64,000 nt of DNA from Oscillospiraceae bacterium. GTDB taxonomy: Bacteria; Bacillota; Clostridia; Oscillospirales; Oscillospiraceae. A model generated the notes under the pieces. The model saw only the letters and a list, made by a program, of their open reading frames with translations. It made no database searches and had not been told where the DNA came from. A program made the position numbers and the translations under genes. This document shows, piece by piece, positions 25,110 through 33,379 of this stretch (within the stretch, counting starts at the first letter, position 1; the number at the start of each line of letters is the position of its first letter). Where the stretch lies: NCBI GenBank assembly GCA_017398685.1, contig JAFQFH010000036.1, forward strand, positions 1-64,000, given 5' to 3'.

Positions 25110-26786
25110 ATGGACTTGTACGGAAATTCCTCTGAAAAATATACCATCGGCATAGACTACGGCTCACTTTCAGCCCGCGCCGTGCTCATGCGGGTGTCGG
25201 ACGGGGTGGCTGTGGCCTCCTGCGTTTACGAATATCCCAACGCCGTGCTTTCGGACAAGCTGCCTTCAGGCAGGCAGCTGCCGCCGGACTGGGCTTTGCA
25301 GGTCCCCTCTGACTACAGGGAGGCGCTCGGCGCCACCATACCGGAGATACTGAAGCTAAGCGGCGTAAGCCCGGAGCAGGTGATAGGTCTGGGGCTGGAT
25401 GTCACCAGTACCACTATGCTCCCCACTACGGCAGAAGGGCTGCCCCTTTGTGAGCTTCCCCAATATGCCTCAGAGCCCCACGCTTATATAAAAATGTGGA
25501 AGCACCATGGAGCTGCCAGACAGGCAGAGCGTATGCAGCGCCTTGCGGAAAGCGGGAATGTTCCATGGCTTTCCCGGTTTGGCGGATATATCTCGGCAGA
25601 GCACTATCTGCCCAAGGCTGCCCAGATAGCCGATGAGGCGCCTGAGCTTTTTGAGGACTGCGGCAGGCTTATTGAGGTGGGGGACTGGCTTGTGTGGCAG
25701 CTTACGGGGAAAGAGAGCCGGGGCTACTGTGCAGCCGCCTTCAAAACCTACTACAGCCTTGAAAAGGGCGATGTGGACGCAGCCTTTCTTGAAAAAGTGT
25801 CCCCAAGGCTTTTTAAGCTCCATGAAAAGCTGCCTTCGAATGTGGTGATGGCGGGAGACGCGGTGGGCGGTCTCAGCGCTGAGGGCGCAAGGCTGACGGG
25901 ACTTTTGGAGGGTACGCCGGTATCTGCCGCTGCTGTGGATGCCCATGTGACTGCCATCGGCAGCAAGACTACCGAGGCAGGGGCGGTACTTCTGATTATC
26001 GGCACCTCCACCTGCATCATAATGCAGGGCAGTGAGTACCGTGAGGTCCGTGGCCTGAACGGGGTTGTGCCCAATGGCATCACATCCGGCATGAACGCCT
26101 ATGAGGGCGGACAGGCCGCGGTGGGCGACCTTTTTGCATGGTTTTGCAAAAACATGGTGCCCCAAGCCTATTTTGACGAGGCGGCAGAGCGGGACATGGA
26201 TATACAGCAGTACCTGAGCCGGAAAGCCTCGGAGAAAAGACCCGGTGAGAGCGGCCTTGTGGCGCTGGACTGGATAAACGGCGTGCGTTCGGTGCTTATG
26301 GACTTTGAGCTTTCCTCCCTTATCTGCGGCATTACGCTGGAGACAAGGCCGGAGGACATCTACCGCGCCTTTATTGAGGCCACGGCATTCGGGGCGTGGA
26401 AAACAGTAAAAGCTATAATTGAAAGCGGCGTAAAGGTGGAGAGGATATACGCCTCCGGCGGCATACCCCTGAAAAATGAACTGCTTATGCAGATATATGC
26501 GGATGTTTTCGGTATGGACATCCATGTGATAGAAGAGCCTTATTCCGCCTCACTGGGCTCTGCCATATTGGGGCTGGCGGCATCTGAAAACGGCGGAGGC
26601 TTTGAAAATGTGGCGGCGCTGTGCGAAGGCTACCGCAGAGAAGCAAAACTGATATACCGTCCTGTGGAAAAGAATACTGAAGTTTACCGACAGCTGTTTG
26701 AAATATATGATGAACTTTATGAGCAGTACGGAAAATATAACGATACCATGAAAAAGCTTCGCAGCCTGAAAGGAACGGGAAAATGA
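25110..26786 (+). CDS. FGGY carbohydrate kinase, ribulokinase (AraB)-like
   Basis: A 558-residue sugar kinase with both FGGY domains: the N-terminal phosphate loop GIDYGSLSARAV, the AraB-like block LGLDVTSTTMLP...MWKHHGA, the ATP-binding IGTSTC and the C-terminal YASGGIPLKN. It phosphorylates a sugar, most likely a pentulose-like ketose. In the sulfo-TK scheme no ATP-dependent step on the sulfosugar is required, so its substrate (pentulose, glycerol from sulfoquinovosyl glycerol, or other) is open. GGAGGCG supports the ATG. Its stop overlaps the start of a ruined dehydrogenase gene. Confidence 0.85.
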   Translation: MDLYGNSSEKYTIGIDYGSLSARAVLMRVSDGVAVASCVYEYPNAVLSDKLPSGRQLPPDWALQVPSDYREALGATIPEILKLSGVSPEQVIGLGLDVTSTTMLPTTAEGLPLCELPQYASEPHAYIKMWKHHGAARQAERMQRLAESGNVPWLSRFGGYISAEHYLPKAAQIADEAPELFEDCGRLIEVGDWLVWQLTGKESRGYCAAAFKTYYSLEKGDVDAAFLEKVSPRLFKLHEKLPSNVVMAGDAVGGLSAEGARLTGLLEGTPVSAAAVDAHVTAIGSKTTEAGAVLLIIGTSTCIIMQGSEYREVRGLNGVVPNGITSGMNAYEGGQAAVGDLFAWFCKNMVPQAYFDEAAERDMDIQQYLSRKASEKRPGESGLVALDWINGVRSVLMDFELSSLICGITLETRPEDIYRAFIEATAFGAWKTVKAIIESGVKVERIYASGGIPLKNELLMQIYADVFGMDIHVIEEPYSASLGSAILGLAASENGGGFENVAALCEGYRREAKLIYRPVEKNTEVYRQLFEIYDELYEQYGKYNDTMKKLRSLKGTGK

Positions 26787-26892
26787 GAATAGGAGTCATG
26801 GGCACCGGCAACATTGCCAATGTGGACAGAAAGGTTATCTTCTGCGCCGTAGCTGGGGGCTTAAGTACCCGGAAGAGATAGAAAAGATTTGA
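26783..26892 (+). pseudogene. deleted Gfo/Idh/MocA oxidoreductase gene (ends only)
   Basis: The ATG overlaps the kinase stop (ATGA) and opens a typical NAD-binding N-terminus, MRIGVMGTGNIA. After 13 codons the match ends. In another frame the DNA reads on as WGLKYPEEIEKI and a stop, which looks like a protein C-terminus. The ~1 kb between has been deleted with a frame change. The pathway therefore once included a translationally coupled dehydrogenase next to the kinase. Confidence 0.6.
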
Positions 26893-26902
26893 ATATAAGC
26901 TT

Positions 26903-26930
26903 ATCGCCACGGCAAAAGCCGTGGCGATTT
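26903..26930. terminator. bidirectional terminator between kinase and symporter
   Basis: Perfect 11-bp arms ATCGCCACGGC around AAAA, between convergent operons, with short T tracts on both sides. Confidence 0.8.
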
Positions 26931-26936
26931 AATCAT

Positions 26937-28349
26937 TTATTTGCCCTCGCTGAGTTTTCTCAATGCTTCTTCCTTTTTCACCCGAAGTGCGTCTATCTCC
27001 TTTTTGCCCAGAGGATACATCCATCTGAGAATGAAGAAAATAAGCACATACAGCACGGCAGGCACCAGCACGGAGTATGCGTACATGCTGCTGAGAGTAT
27101 CGCCGGTAATGTTTGCGGTGTTGAGCACATTGTCGGTGTAGCCGATGCGCAGAAGGGCCACATTCACGAGAATGGCTGCAATGGTCTGCCCCAGCTTTCT
27201 CATGAAGGTGAAGAAGGCATAGCTTGTGGCCTCATCGTGCAGGCCGTAGTTTACTTCGTTATAGTCTATGGCATCGGCGGCAATGGCCCACACCAGAAGG
27301 AAGATGAAAGCATTTCCTATACCGGAGATAAGACATACACCCAGGAAAATCCACACATTGGCCGTGCCCATCATATAAAGAACCAGATTGCACAGACCTG
27401 CCGCCAGCATGCCGTAGGCGCAAAGCTCACGCCTGCCGAACTTAGCGCCCAGCCTGCCCGCAAAAAGCATGATTATGCCAACAGGCAGATACTGGCACAC
27501 GGTGGGCAGCATGGAAAGCTGGGGCGCATTGAAGTAGTAATTGAAAAGATAGGTGTAGTAGCTCTGGGAGAACATCTGCGCTGCCAGAAACAGCATTCCC
27601 ACAAGGCATATTGCCATGAAGGGACGGCTTTTGAGAAGAATGCTCAGCACCTTCATGGTCTGCCCCTTTTCGCCCTTTACAGGCTGGGTGGGTACACGTT
27701 CAGTGGTCCAGCGGTAGCAGAGAAGGTAGGCAAGCACGCTCAGCACGGAGATAAGGATAACGCCGGAGAGTATCTTGCTGTAGGACATGACGGAGCGGCC
27801 ATCCTCCAGCTTTACATAGCAGAAGCTTATCAGCACCATGGCAGGAAATGCACCGAAGGTGGAACCCATGGAGCGGAAAACGGAAAGTGAGGAGCGCTCC
27901 CTCTCATCAGAGGTGATTACCTGCGCCATGGAACCGTAGGGGATGTTGATGCCGGTGTAGAGCATGCCGAAGAGAATGTAGGTCACATAGGCGTAGATAA
28001 GATAGCCCCTCTCACTCAGCCCCGGAATCTTTACAAACATCAAAACCGCAGACAGCGCCACAGGTACTGCCAGCGACTTCATCCAGCGGCGGTAGCGTCC
28101 GTCCGCAGCGGCGGGAATGGAGTCCACTATCCTGCCCCAGATGGGGTCATTGATGGCGTCCCACACACGGGCGACGATGAACATCAGCATGATGCTCACA
28201 ACGCCTATGCCCAGAACGTCGGTATAATACTTCTGAAGAACGCTCTGCACCAGACCGAATACCAGAAGCGAGGCCACGTCACCCATGGCGTAGCCTATCT
28301 TGTCCTTTGCACCGATGCCGCTGGTGCGTGAAATATAGGAGTTTTCCAT
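26937..28349 (-). CDS. GPH-family (MelB-like) sugar:cation symporter
   Basis: A 470-residue, 12-span transporter of the glycoside-pentoside-hexuronide family (KIGYAMGDVASLLVFG; DAINDPIWGRIVD, the typical cation/sugar site motif). Members import glycosides with Na+ or H+; the sulfoquinovose transporter YihO of E. coli belongs to the same broad group. It follows the second GH31 gene by 20 bp, so it probably imports that enzyme's substrate. The ATG is chosen because GAGGTG lies upstream at normal spacing. Confidence 0.85.
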   Translation of the reverse strand: MENSYISRTSGIGAKDKIGYAMGDVASLLVFGLVQSVLQKYYTDVLGIGVVSIMLMFIVARVWDAINDPIWGRIVDSIPAAADGRYRRWMKSLAVPVALSAVLMFVKIPGLSERGYLIYAYVTYILFGMLYTGINIPYGSMAQVITSDERERSSLSVFRSMGSTFGAFPAMVLISFCYVKLEDGRSVMSYSKILSGVILISVLSVLAYLLCYRWTTERVPTQPVKGEKGQTMKVLSILLKSRPFMAICLVGMLFLAAQMFSQSYYTYLFNYYFNAPQLSMLPTVCQYLPVGIIMLFAGRLGAKFGRRELCAYGMLAAGLCNLVLYMMGTANVWIFLGVCLISGIGNAFIFLLVWAIAADAIDYNEVNYGLHDEATSYAFFTFMRKLGQTIAAILVNVALLRIGYTDNVLNTANITGDTLSSMYAYSVLVPAVLYVLIFFILRWMYPLGKKEIDALRVKKEEALRKLSEGK

Positions 28350-28369
28350 GATTTTCACCTCAAAAATGC

Positions 28370-30331
28370 TTAAATTATATCTGCTGCGGCCCTGCGGAAG
28401 AGGTTTGCAAAGCCGCCGTCGGCACGGTAAAATACAGGTATCCTTCCAAGGGGAGCGGCTATGTCATAGCTTTTTCCGCCTTCGTATTCTGTTCCGGTCC
28501 AGAAGTGCCGCCACTGTCCTGAAGGTAAGTGTACCCTTCTTTTTTTCGCGCCCTTTTCTATAACCGGACAAACGAAAAGCTCGTCCCCCAGAAAGTAGGC
28601 GTATTCATCCCGGCAAGCCTCCATAGTCCCGACAGACCAGAAATCCGGACGCATGGCGGGGATGCCCTCGCTGACCTTTTCGGCACAGTGGGAAATATAC
28701 GGGGCAAGGGCAGCGTGGATATTTGTAAGGCGCACGGTGTGCTCTTTCACGTCATCCGCGTCAAACTGGGCGTTGGCCCAGGGGCGTATGGCCTCGTGAC
28801 TGCGCATAAGCAGTGAGAAGCAGCACATTTCCATCCAGCGGGTGAAAAGCTCCCCGTCGCGCTTGAGCTTGCCGAAGGAGAAGAAACCGCCGATGTCGCT
28901 GTGTACCATGCCCGCACCGGAAAAGCCGAGAGAGAAGCTGGCGGGCATCACGCAGGGCATGCCGTAGTCCTTCGTGTAGTCGGTGTGCTGGTCGCCATTC
29001 CACATGATGGGGGCGTAGTTTTGTATACCAAGGTAGCCGGAGCGGGTGAAGAACATCACATCCTCATCGCCGTATTCCTCAATGGCCTCCCGGTTCAGTT
29101 TCGCCCAAAGCACCGGCCAGCGGTTGTGCAGCCTTGCCGGATCCCCATCGTGAAGCACACAGTCAACAGGCAGATACTCGCCAAAGTCAGCCATCCAGCC
29201 GGAAACGCCCAACTCCAGCATGTTCTTTTTTATGAGCGTATCCTTTATGTAGCGGACAGCTTCAGGGTTTGTAAGGTCCAGCATACCCGCATCAAAGGTG
29301 GTGGATTTGATATGGTATATATCCCCGTCTCTGCGCTTTATAAGATAGCCCATTTCTTTACAGTGCTTATACAGTGTGCTATCCTTGACAAGATAAGGGT
29401 TAATATAGGCCAGAAAGCGAATGCCTCGGCTTCTGAGCTTTTGTATAGTCTCCGCCAGTCTGGGGTAGAGTTTTCCGTCCGCCTCCCAGTTCCACCACAC
29501 CTGCTTGCCCATGGCGGTTATGTTCTCGCCGGACCAGTCCTGACTCCACACGGCGCTGACCTTGGCTCCTGCATCCAGCATGGCAAAGGCCTTTTCAACT
29601 ATTACCTCGTCCCCGCCCTGAATGCCCAGTATCATGCCCTCGTGGCACCACTGGGGTATGTACTGGCGGCTGGGACAAAGCTCATTTATACGCTTTGTAA
29701 GCTCTGCAAGGCTTTCGCGGTATGAAATATGTATGGCCTCGGGGCAAAAGTCAAAGCTGAAGGTATAGTGCCCATTGCCAAAGTGGGAGTAACCGTCGGC
29801 ATCGGTGTCAAAGAGAAAAAGTCTGCTTTTGTCGCTTACAAAAACCGGCATGGGCGCGTAGGAGCCGATCTCACTGTGCTCCTTTTCGCGGTAGAGAAAG
29901 CGGGGCAGCAGCGCCTTTTGGGCAATGGTGGCGGCCTTTATATGCTCGGACACGAAGTTTACCACCTTTTCGCCCCTGAGATTGAGCTTTCTGTACTGCT
30001 CACCGCCGCCGAACACGGCCTCGCCGTCCATAGCAGGCAGGCAGAACTCATAGGCCCAGCCCTCTTCCCCATGAAGATAAAGGTCAAGGTCACGGGCTGT
30101 ATGCTCAAGCCTTGCTTCGAGCCTGTGTCCTCCGCCGGAGAAAGCAAGCCCGCCCTCCAGCATTTCAAGCCCTGTCAGTGGAATGCGCGCAGTCTCCTTT
30201 TCCTTCACCTTTACACTGCCGTGGCTGGCGGTATAAAGCTTTTCACGCTTTACTGCTGTCACGAAAGGAACAGCCTTTTTCACCATGTCCTCAAGACCGG
30301 GGATAAGGGGATAAAGAAGCTCTTTCCACAT
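28370..30331 (-). CDS. GH31 glycosidase, sulfoquinovosidase paralogue lacking two recognition residues
   Basis: A 653-residue retaining alpha-glycosidase close in layout to YihQ. The catalytic nucleophile (WMADFGEYL) and acid/base (WNGDQHTDY) are kept, as are the Gln residues equivalent to Q262 and Q288 of YihQ (Q238, Q264) and the Trp (W280). The sulfonate-binding Arg is Gln277 (GKQVWWNW) and the Tyr is Phe483 (IGGFFSFG). It therefore probably does not prefer sulfoquinovosides and may cleave another alpha-glucoside or modified glycoside. CAGGAG stands before the ATG. First gene of a two-gene operon with the symporter, divergent from the true sulfoquinovosidase. Confidence 0.85.
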   Translation of the reverse strand: MWKELLYPLIPGLEDMVKKAVPFVTAVKREKLYTASHGSVKVKEKETARIPLTGLEMLEGGLAFSGGGHRLEARLEHTARDLDLYLHGEEGWAYEFCLPAMDGEAVFGGGEQYRKLNLRGEKVVNFVSEHIKAATIAQKALLPRFLYREKEHSEIGSYAPMPVFVSDKSRLFLFDTDADGYSHFGNGHYTFSFDFCPEAIHISYRESLAELTKRINELCPSRQYIPQWCHEGMILGIQGGDEVIVEKAFAMLDAGAKVSAVWSQDWSGENITAMGKQVWWNWEADGKLYPRLAETIQKLRSRGIRFLAYINPYLVKDSTLYKHCKEMGYLIKRRDGDIYHIKSTTFDAGMLDLTNPEAVRYIKDTLIKKNMLELGVSGWMADFGEYLPVDCVLHDGDPARLHNRWPVLWAKLNREAIEEYGDEDVMFFTRSGYLGIQNYAPIMWNGDQHTDYTKDYGMPCVMPASFSLGFSGAGMVHSDIGGFFSFGKLKRDGELFTRWMEMCCFSLLMRSHEAIRPWANAQFDADDVKEHTVRLTNIHAALAPYISHCAEKVSEGIPAMRPDFWSVGTMEACRDEYAYFLGDELFVCPVIEKGAKKRRVHLPSGQWRHFWTGTEYEGGKSYDIAAPLGRIPVFYRADGGFANLFRRAAADII

Positions 30332-30354
30332 GGTTTCTCACTCCTGATTAAAAG

Positions 30355-30405
30355 AGTTAATTAAATATACACTTTGATTTTAAGGGCGAATTTGACTGAT
30401 GTCAA
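30355..30405 (-). promoter_or_regulatory. promoter and operator of the GH31 paralogue operon
   Basis: On the minus strand TTGACA (30400-30405) and TAAAAT (30377-30382) are 17 bp apart, followed by the operator-like AGTTAATTAAA (30355-30365) before the ribosome binding site. Confidence 0.8.
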
Positions 30406-30410
30406 TAGAC

Positions 30411-30445
30411 TTGGCCATTGACTTTGTTAAACTTATAAATTAAAC
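30411..30445 (+). promoter_or_regulatory. promoter of the DUF624-sulfoquinovosidase operon
   Basis: TTGGCC and TATAAA are 17 bp apart. The -10 is embedded in GTTAAAC...ATTAAAC half-sites related to the cluster operator. Confidence 0.55.
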
Positions 30446-30468
30446 TGGTCGAAGTGAGGTATAGAGAA

Positions 30469-31104
30469 ATGAGAAAACATTTTGAAGAAACCAGAATAGG
30501 CCGCGTGCTGTCCGCATTGACGGATGTTATTCTTGCCGGCCTTATGTGGTTTGTATGTTCTGTCCCCATAATCACGATCGGCGCGTCCAGCACCGCGCTT
30601 TATTATGTGACTGTCAAGTCCATCCGCCATGAGCGGGGCAGACTGGTAAAAACCTTTTTCAAGGCTTTCAGGTCAAATTTTTTTGCAAGCTTCAAAATAT
30701 GGCTTTTATACATAGTCTACGCTCTGGTCTTCATCGCCAACAATGTGGCCGTCACCATGATGGGGGAGAATGCTTCCGGACTTATGAGCATGTTTGTAAA
30801 GCTCATGTTCATCCCGGCGGTAATGCCGCTGCCATGGTTTTTCGCCTATGTTTCCCGCTTTGAAAATACCACCAAAGCCACTATCAGCTATGTGTACTAT
30901 CTGTGCGTGAAAAATCTCTGGCGCACGCTGGGGCTTATTTTCATGCTGGCGCTGACCATTGCGGTATGCTGGCTGATGCCCGCTATAATCCCGCTTCTGC
31001 CGGGGGCGGTGTCCCTTTCCATGAGCTATATTATCGAGCCCGTTTTCAAAAAAATCACAGAGGATATGGACGACAGTAATATCGACCAGTGGTATAACGA
31101 ATAA
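30469..31104 (+). CDS. DUF624 (YesL-like) membrane protein
   Basis: A 211-residue protein with about five membrane spans and the family opening LTDVILAGLMWFVCSVPIITIG...ALYYVTVKSIR. DUF624 proteins accompany glycoside uptake and hydrolysis genes in Bacillota and are thought to assist sugar transport; the mechanism is unknown. The ATG has GAGG upstream, and a GTG 15 bp earlier is less likely. It is followed 10 bp later by the sulfoquinovosidase. Confidence 0.8.
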   Translation: MRKHFEETRIGRVLSALTDVILAGLMWFVCSVPIITIGASSTALYYVTVKSIRHERGRLVKTFFKAFRSNFFASFKIWLLYIVYALVFIANNVAVTMMGENASGLMSMFVKLMFIPAVMPLPWFFAYVSRFENTTKATISYVYYLCVKNLWRTLGLIFMLALTIAVCWLMPAIIPLLPGAVSLSMSYIIEPVFKKITEDMDDSNIDQWYNE

Positions 31105-31114
31105 GGAGAAAAAT

Positions 31115-33100
31115 ATGCTGAGAACAGAGGTTTTTGAGGGAGGCTTCCAGCTTTTTCTGGGTGAAAGATGCATCATCAGCCACAGCGAAAATGCCCCCGC
31201 AGTATTCCTTGGCACAGGGCACGAGCATATAAGCATGTACAGAGGCAACTTCAAAATCCGCGACAGCCTCATGGAGCGTGACGCCATGCACTTCACAGGC
31301 GGCGGGAAGGATATGCTCTGCTTCCACAGCGAGGCTATGGGCGACTTTTGCCTGAGCCTGAGCGTGGAGGATGGACTTTTGCGGATAAAGGGCAAAAGCG
31401 ATAAGGCCAACCGCATCTGGCTGCGCTTTGAGGCAGATGCAAAAGAGCACATTCTCGGCGGCGGCGAGCAGTTTTCCTTTATAGACCTGAGAGGCCGCAG
31501 CTACCCCATCTGGACACGGGAGCAGGGTGTTGGCCGCAATAAGCTCACCGAAGTCACCCGCCTTGCCGACTGCGAGGACGGCGGCGGCGGAGACTACCAC
31601 ACCAGCTTCTTCCCCCAGCCCACCTTTATTTCCTCAAGGCTGTACTTTGCCCATCTGGAAAACTACTGCTACAGTGTTATGGACTTTCGTGAGGAGGACT
31701 ATCACGAGCTTGAGATATGGAGCGGGGAGCTGTCTCTCGTGCTGAGCGCAGGGGAGAGCTATGCAGAGCTTCTTTATAAGCTCACCGGGCTTCTTGGCCG
31801 CCAGCCTGTTCTGCCCGACTGGGCCATGAAGGGTGTCTGGCTTGGCATACAGGGCGGCACCGAGCGCACCACCGACATTGAAAAACGCTGCAAGGCCGCG
31901 GGCATGGACGTGTCCGCCGTGTGGATACAGGACTGGGAGGGCAAGCGAGTCACCTCCTTTGGCAAGCGCCTTCAGTGGGACTGGCGCTGGAACAAGGAAA
32001 TGTACCCCCATCTGGACGAGGTGATCCACGATGATGCCAGTGCATGGATGGGCTATATAAACCCCTATCTTGTGGAGGGGGGCGTACTTTTCAAGGAGGC
32101 TGCCGAAAAGGGATATTTTGTAAAGAAAGCAGACGGCAGCGATTACCTTTTCGACTTTGGCGAGTTTGACTGCGGCGTGGTGGATCTTACCAGTCCCGCA
32201 GCCTTTGAGTGGTACAAAAACGTCATCAAGCAAAACCTTATCGGCATGGGCTTTAAGGGTTGGATGGCGGACTTCGGCGAATACCTGCCGGCGGACGCTG
32301 TCTGTGCCAACGGCGAGAGCGGCATGACCGCCCATAACGAGTGGCCCATGCTCTGGGCAAAGTGCAACCGTGAAGCCGTTGAGGAAAGCGGACTTCTGGG
32401 TGACTGCGTGTTCTTCATGCGCGCAGGTGCTGCCGGAAGCCAGCGCTACGCCACCCTAATCTGGGCCGGTGATCAGTGTGTTGACTGGTCTGAGGACGAT
32501 GGCCTTCCCTCAGTCATCACTGCCGCAATTTCTCTTGGCATGAGCGGCTACGGTGTGCACACCTGTGATGCCGGCGGCTACACTACCCTTTTCCATCTGG
32601 CAAGGGATAAGGAGCTTTTACTGCGCTGGCTGGAATTTGCCTGTTTTACCCCGGTTCTCCGCACCCACGAGGGCAACAGACCCGACACCAATGTGCAGCT
32701 CTACTCTGATGAGGAGCTTATCTCTGCTTCCGCAAGGCTTTCAAGGCTCCATACCGGGCTTCTCCCCTATATGCGCCACTGCGTTGAGGAAAACAGCGCA
32801 CTGGGCCTGCCTGTCATGCGCGGTCTTTTTATGGCGGCGCCCAATGAGGACAAAGCCTATCAGAGAGAGAACTACAGCTATCTTCTGGGCAGCGATGTGC
32901 TGGTTGCTCCTGTTGTGAAGCAGGGGGAGACAAAGCGTACTGTCTGGCTGCCGGAGGGTGAGTGGCGGCATATGTGGAGCGGGGAGGACTTCTCCGGCAC
33001 TGTGACGGTGGATGCGCCTCTGGGCAAGCCCCCTGTTTTTTACAGGGTGGACTCCTGCTTTGCACCGCTCTTTGAAAAACTGGCCGCAGACTATTGCTGA
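31115..33100 (+). CDS. sulfoquinovosidase (GH31, YihQ-like)
   Basis: A 661-residue retaining glycosidase that releases sulfoquinovose from sulfoquinovosyl glycerol or related glycosides. All five recognition residues of the E. coli enzyme are present: Q246, Q272, R285, W288 and Y489 (Q262, Q288, R301, W304 and Y508 in YihQ), in WIQDWEG, FGKRLQW and GGYTTLF. Catalytic Asp386 (WMADFGEYL) and Asp453 (AGDQCVDW) are in place. There is no signal peptide, so it acts in the cytosol on imported substrate. It shares an operon with DUF624 and lies before the ABC importer. This gene anchors the sulfosugar assignment of the whole cluster. Confidence 0.93.
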   Translation: MLRTEVFEGGFQLFLGERCIISHSENAPAVFLGTGHEHISMYRGNFKIRDSLMERDAMHFTGGGKDMLCFHSEAMGDFCLSLSVEDGLLRIKGKSDKANRIWLRFEADAKEHILGGGEQFSFIDLRGRSYPIWTREQGVGRNKLTEVTRLADCEDGGGGDYHTSFFPQPTFISSRLYFAHLENYCYSVMDFREEDYHELEIWSGELSLVLSAGESYAELLYKLTGLLGRQPVLPDWAMKGVWLGIQGGTERTTDIEKRCKAAGMDVSAVWIQDWEGKRVTSFGKRLQWDWRWNKEMYPHLDEVIHDDASAWMGYINPYLVEGGVLFKEAAEKGYFVKKADGSDYLFDFGEFDCGVVDLTSPAAFEWYKNVIKQNLIGMGFKGWMADFGEYLPADAVCANGESGMTAHNEWPMLWAKCNREAVEESGLLGDCVFFMRAGAAGSQRYATLIWAGDQCVDWSEDDGLPSVITAAISLGMSGYGVHTCDAGGYTTLFHLARDKELLLRWLEFACFTPVLRTHEGNRPDTNVQLYSDEELISASARLSRLHTGLLPYMRHCVEENSALGLPVMRGLFMAAPNEDKAYQRENYSYLLGSDVLVAPVVKQGETKRTVWLPEGEWRHMWSGEDFSGTVTVDAPLGKPPVFYRVDSCFAPLFEKLAADYC

Positions 33101-33165
33101 CAGAGTTCAAAACAGCATATAAGATATTTGCTTATAACAGTTAATTTATTTACAACATTTTCCGG

Positions 33166-33197
33166 GAGGAAAGTCCACTACAGGACTTTCCTCTTTA
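33166..33197 (+). terminator. terminator of the sulfoquinovosidase operon
   Basis: Eleven-bp arms GAGGAAAGTCC and complement, six-base loop, then TTT and AT-rich sequence. Confidence 0.75.
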
Positions 33198-33259
33198 AAT
33201 TTTGTAGAAGTGCACAAAATTTGCAAAAATAAATCTACAAATAGACGGGGATTAAAGCC

Positions 33260-33347
33260 TTTACAAATGGGATAATGACCGATATAATTTGCTTGTAAGG
33301 CCGCGTGCCTTTTATATTGTTCCAAATTAATTAACGTTGTTAATTAA
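33260..33347 (+). promoter_or_regulatory. ABC importer promoter with strong palindromic operator
   Basis: TTTACA (33260-33265) and TATAAT (33283-33288) are 17 bp apart. About 40 bp downstream lies a perfect inverted repeat: TTAATTAAC, a 3-bp centre GTT, and its complement (33327-33347). This is the best copy of the cluster operator, placed to block elongation. Confidence 0.85.
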
Positions 33348-33379
33348 AAATTAAAATAAAAACGAAAAGGAGACAACAC

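Noticed and set aside
17345..26786. Plain pentose or fucose catabolism as the role of the 17-27 kb genes
   Set aside because: The split transketolase with an RpiB-like enzyme lacking the ring-opening His, DUF4867 and a bona fide sulfoquinovosidase in the same regulon fit sulfoquinovose better; the fucose-isomerase and ribulokinase names alone are family labels.
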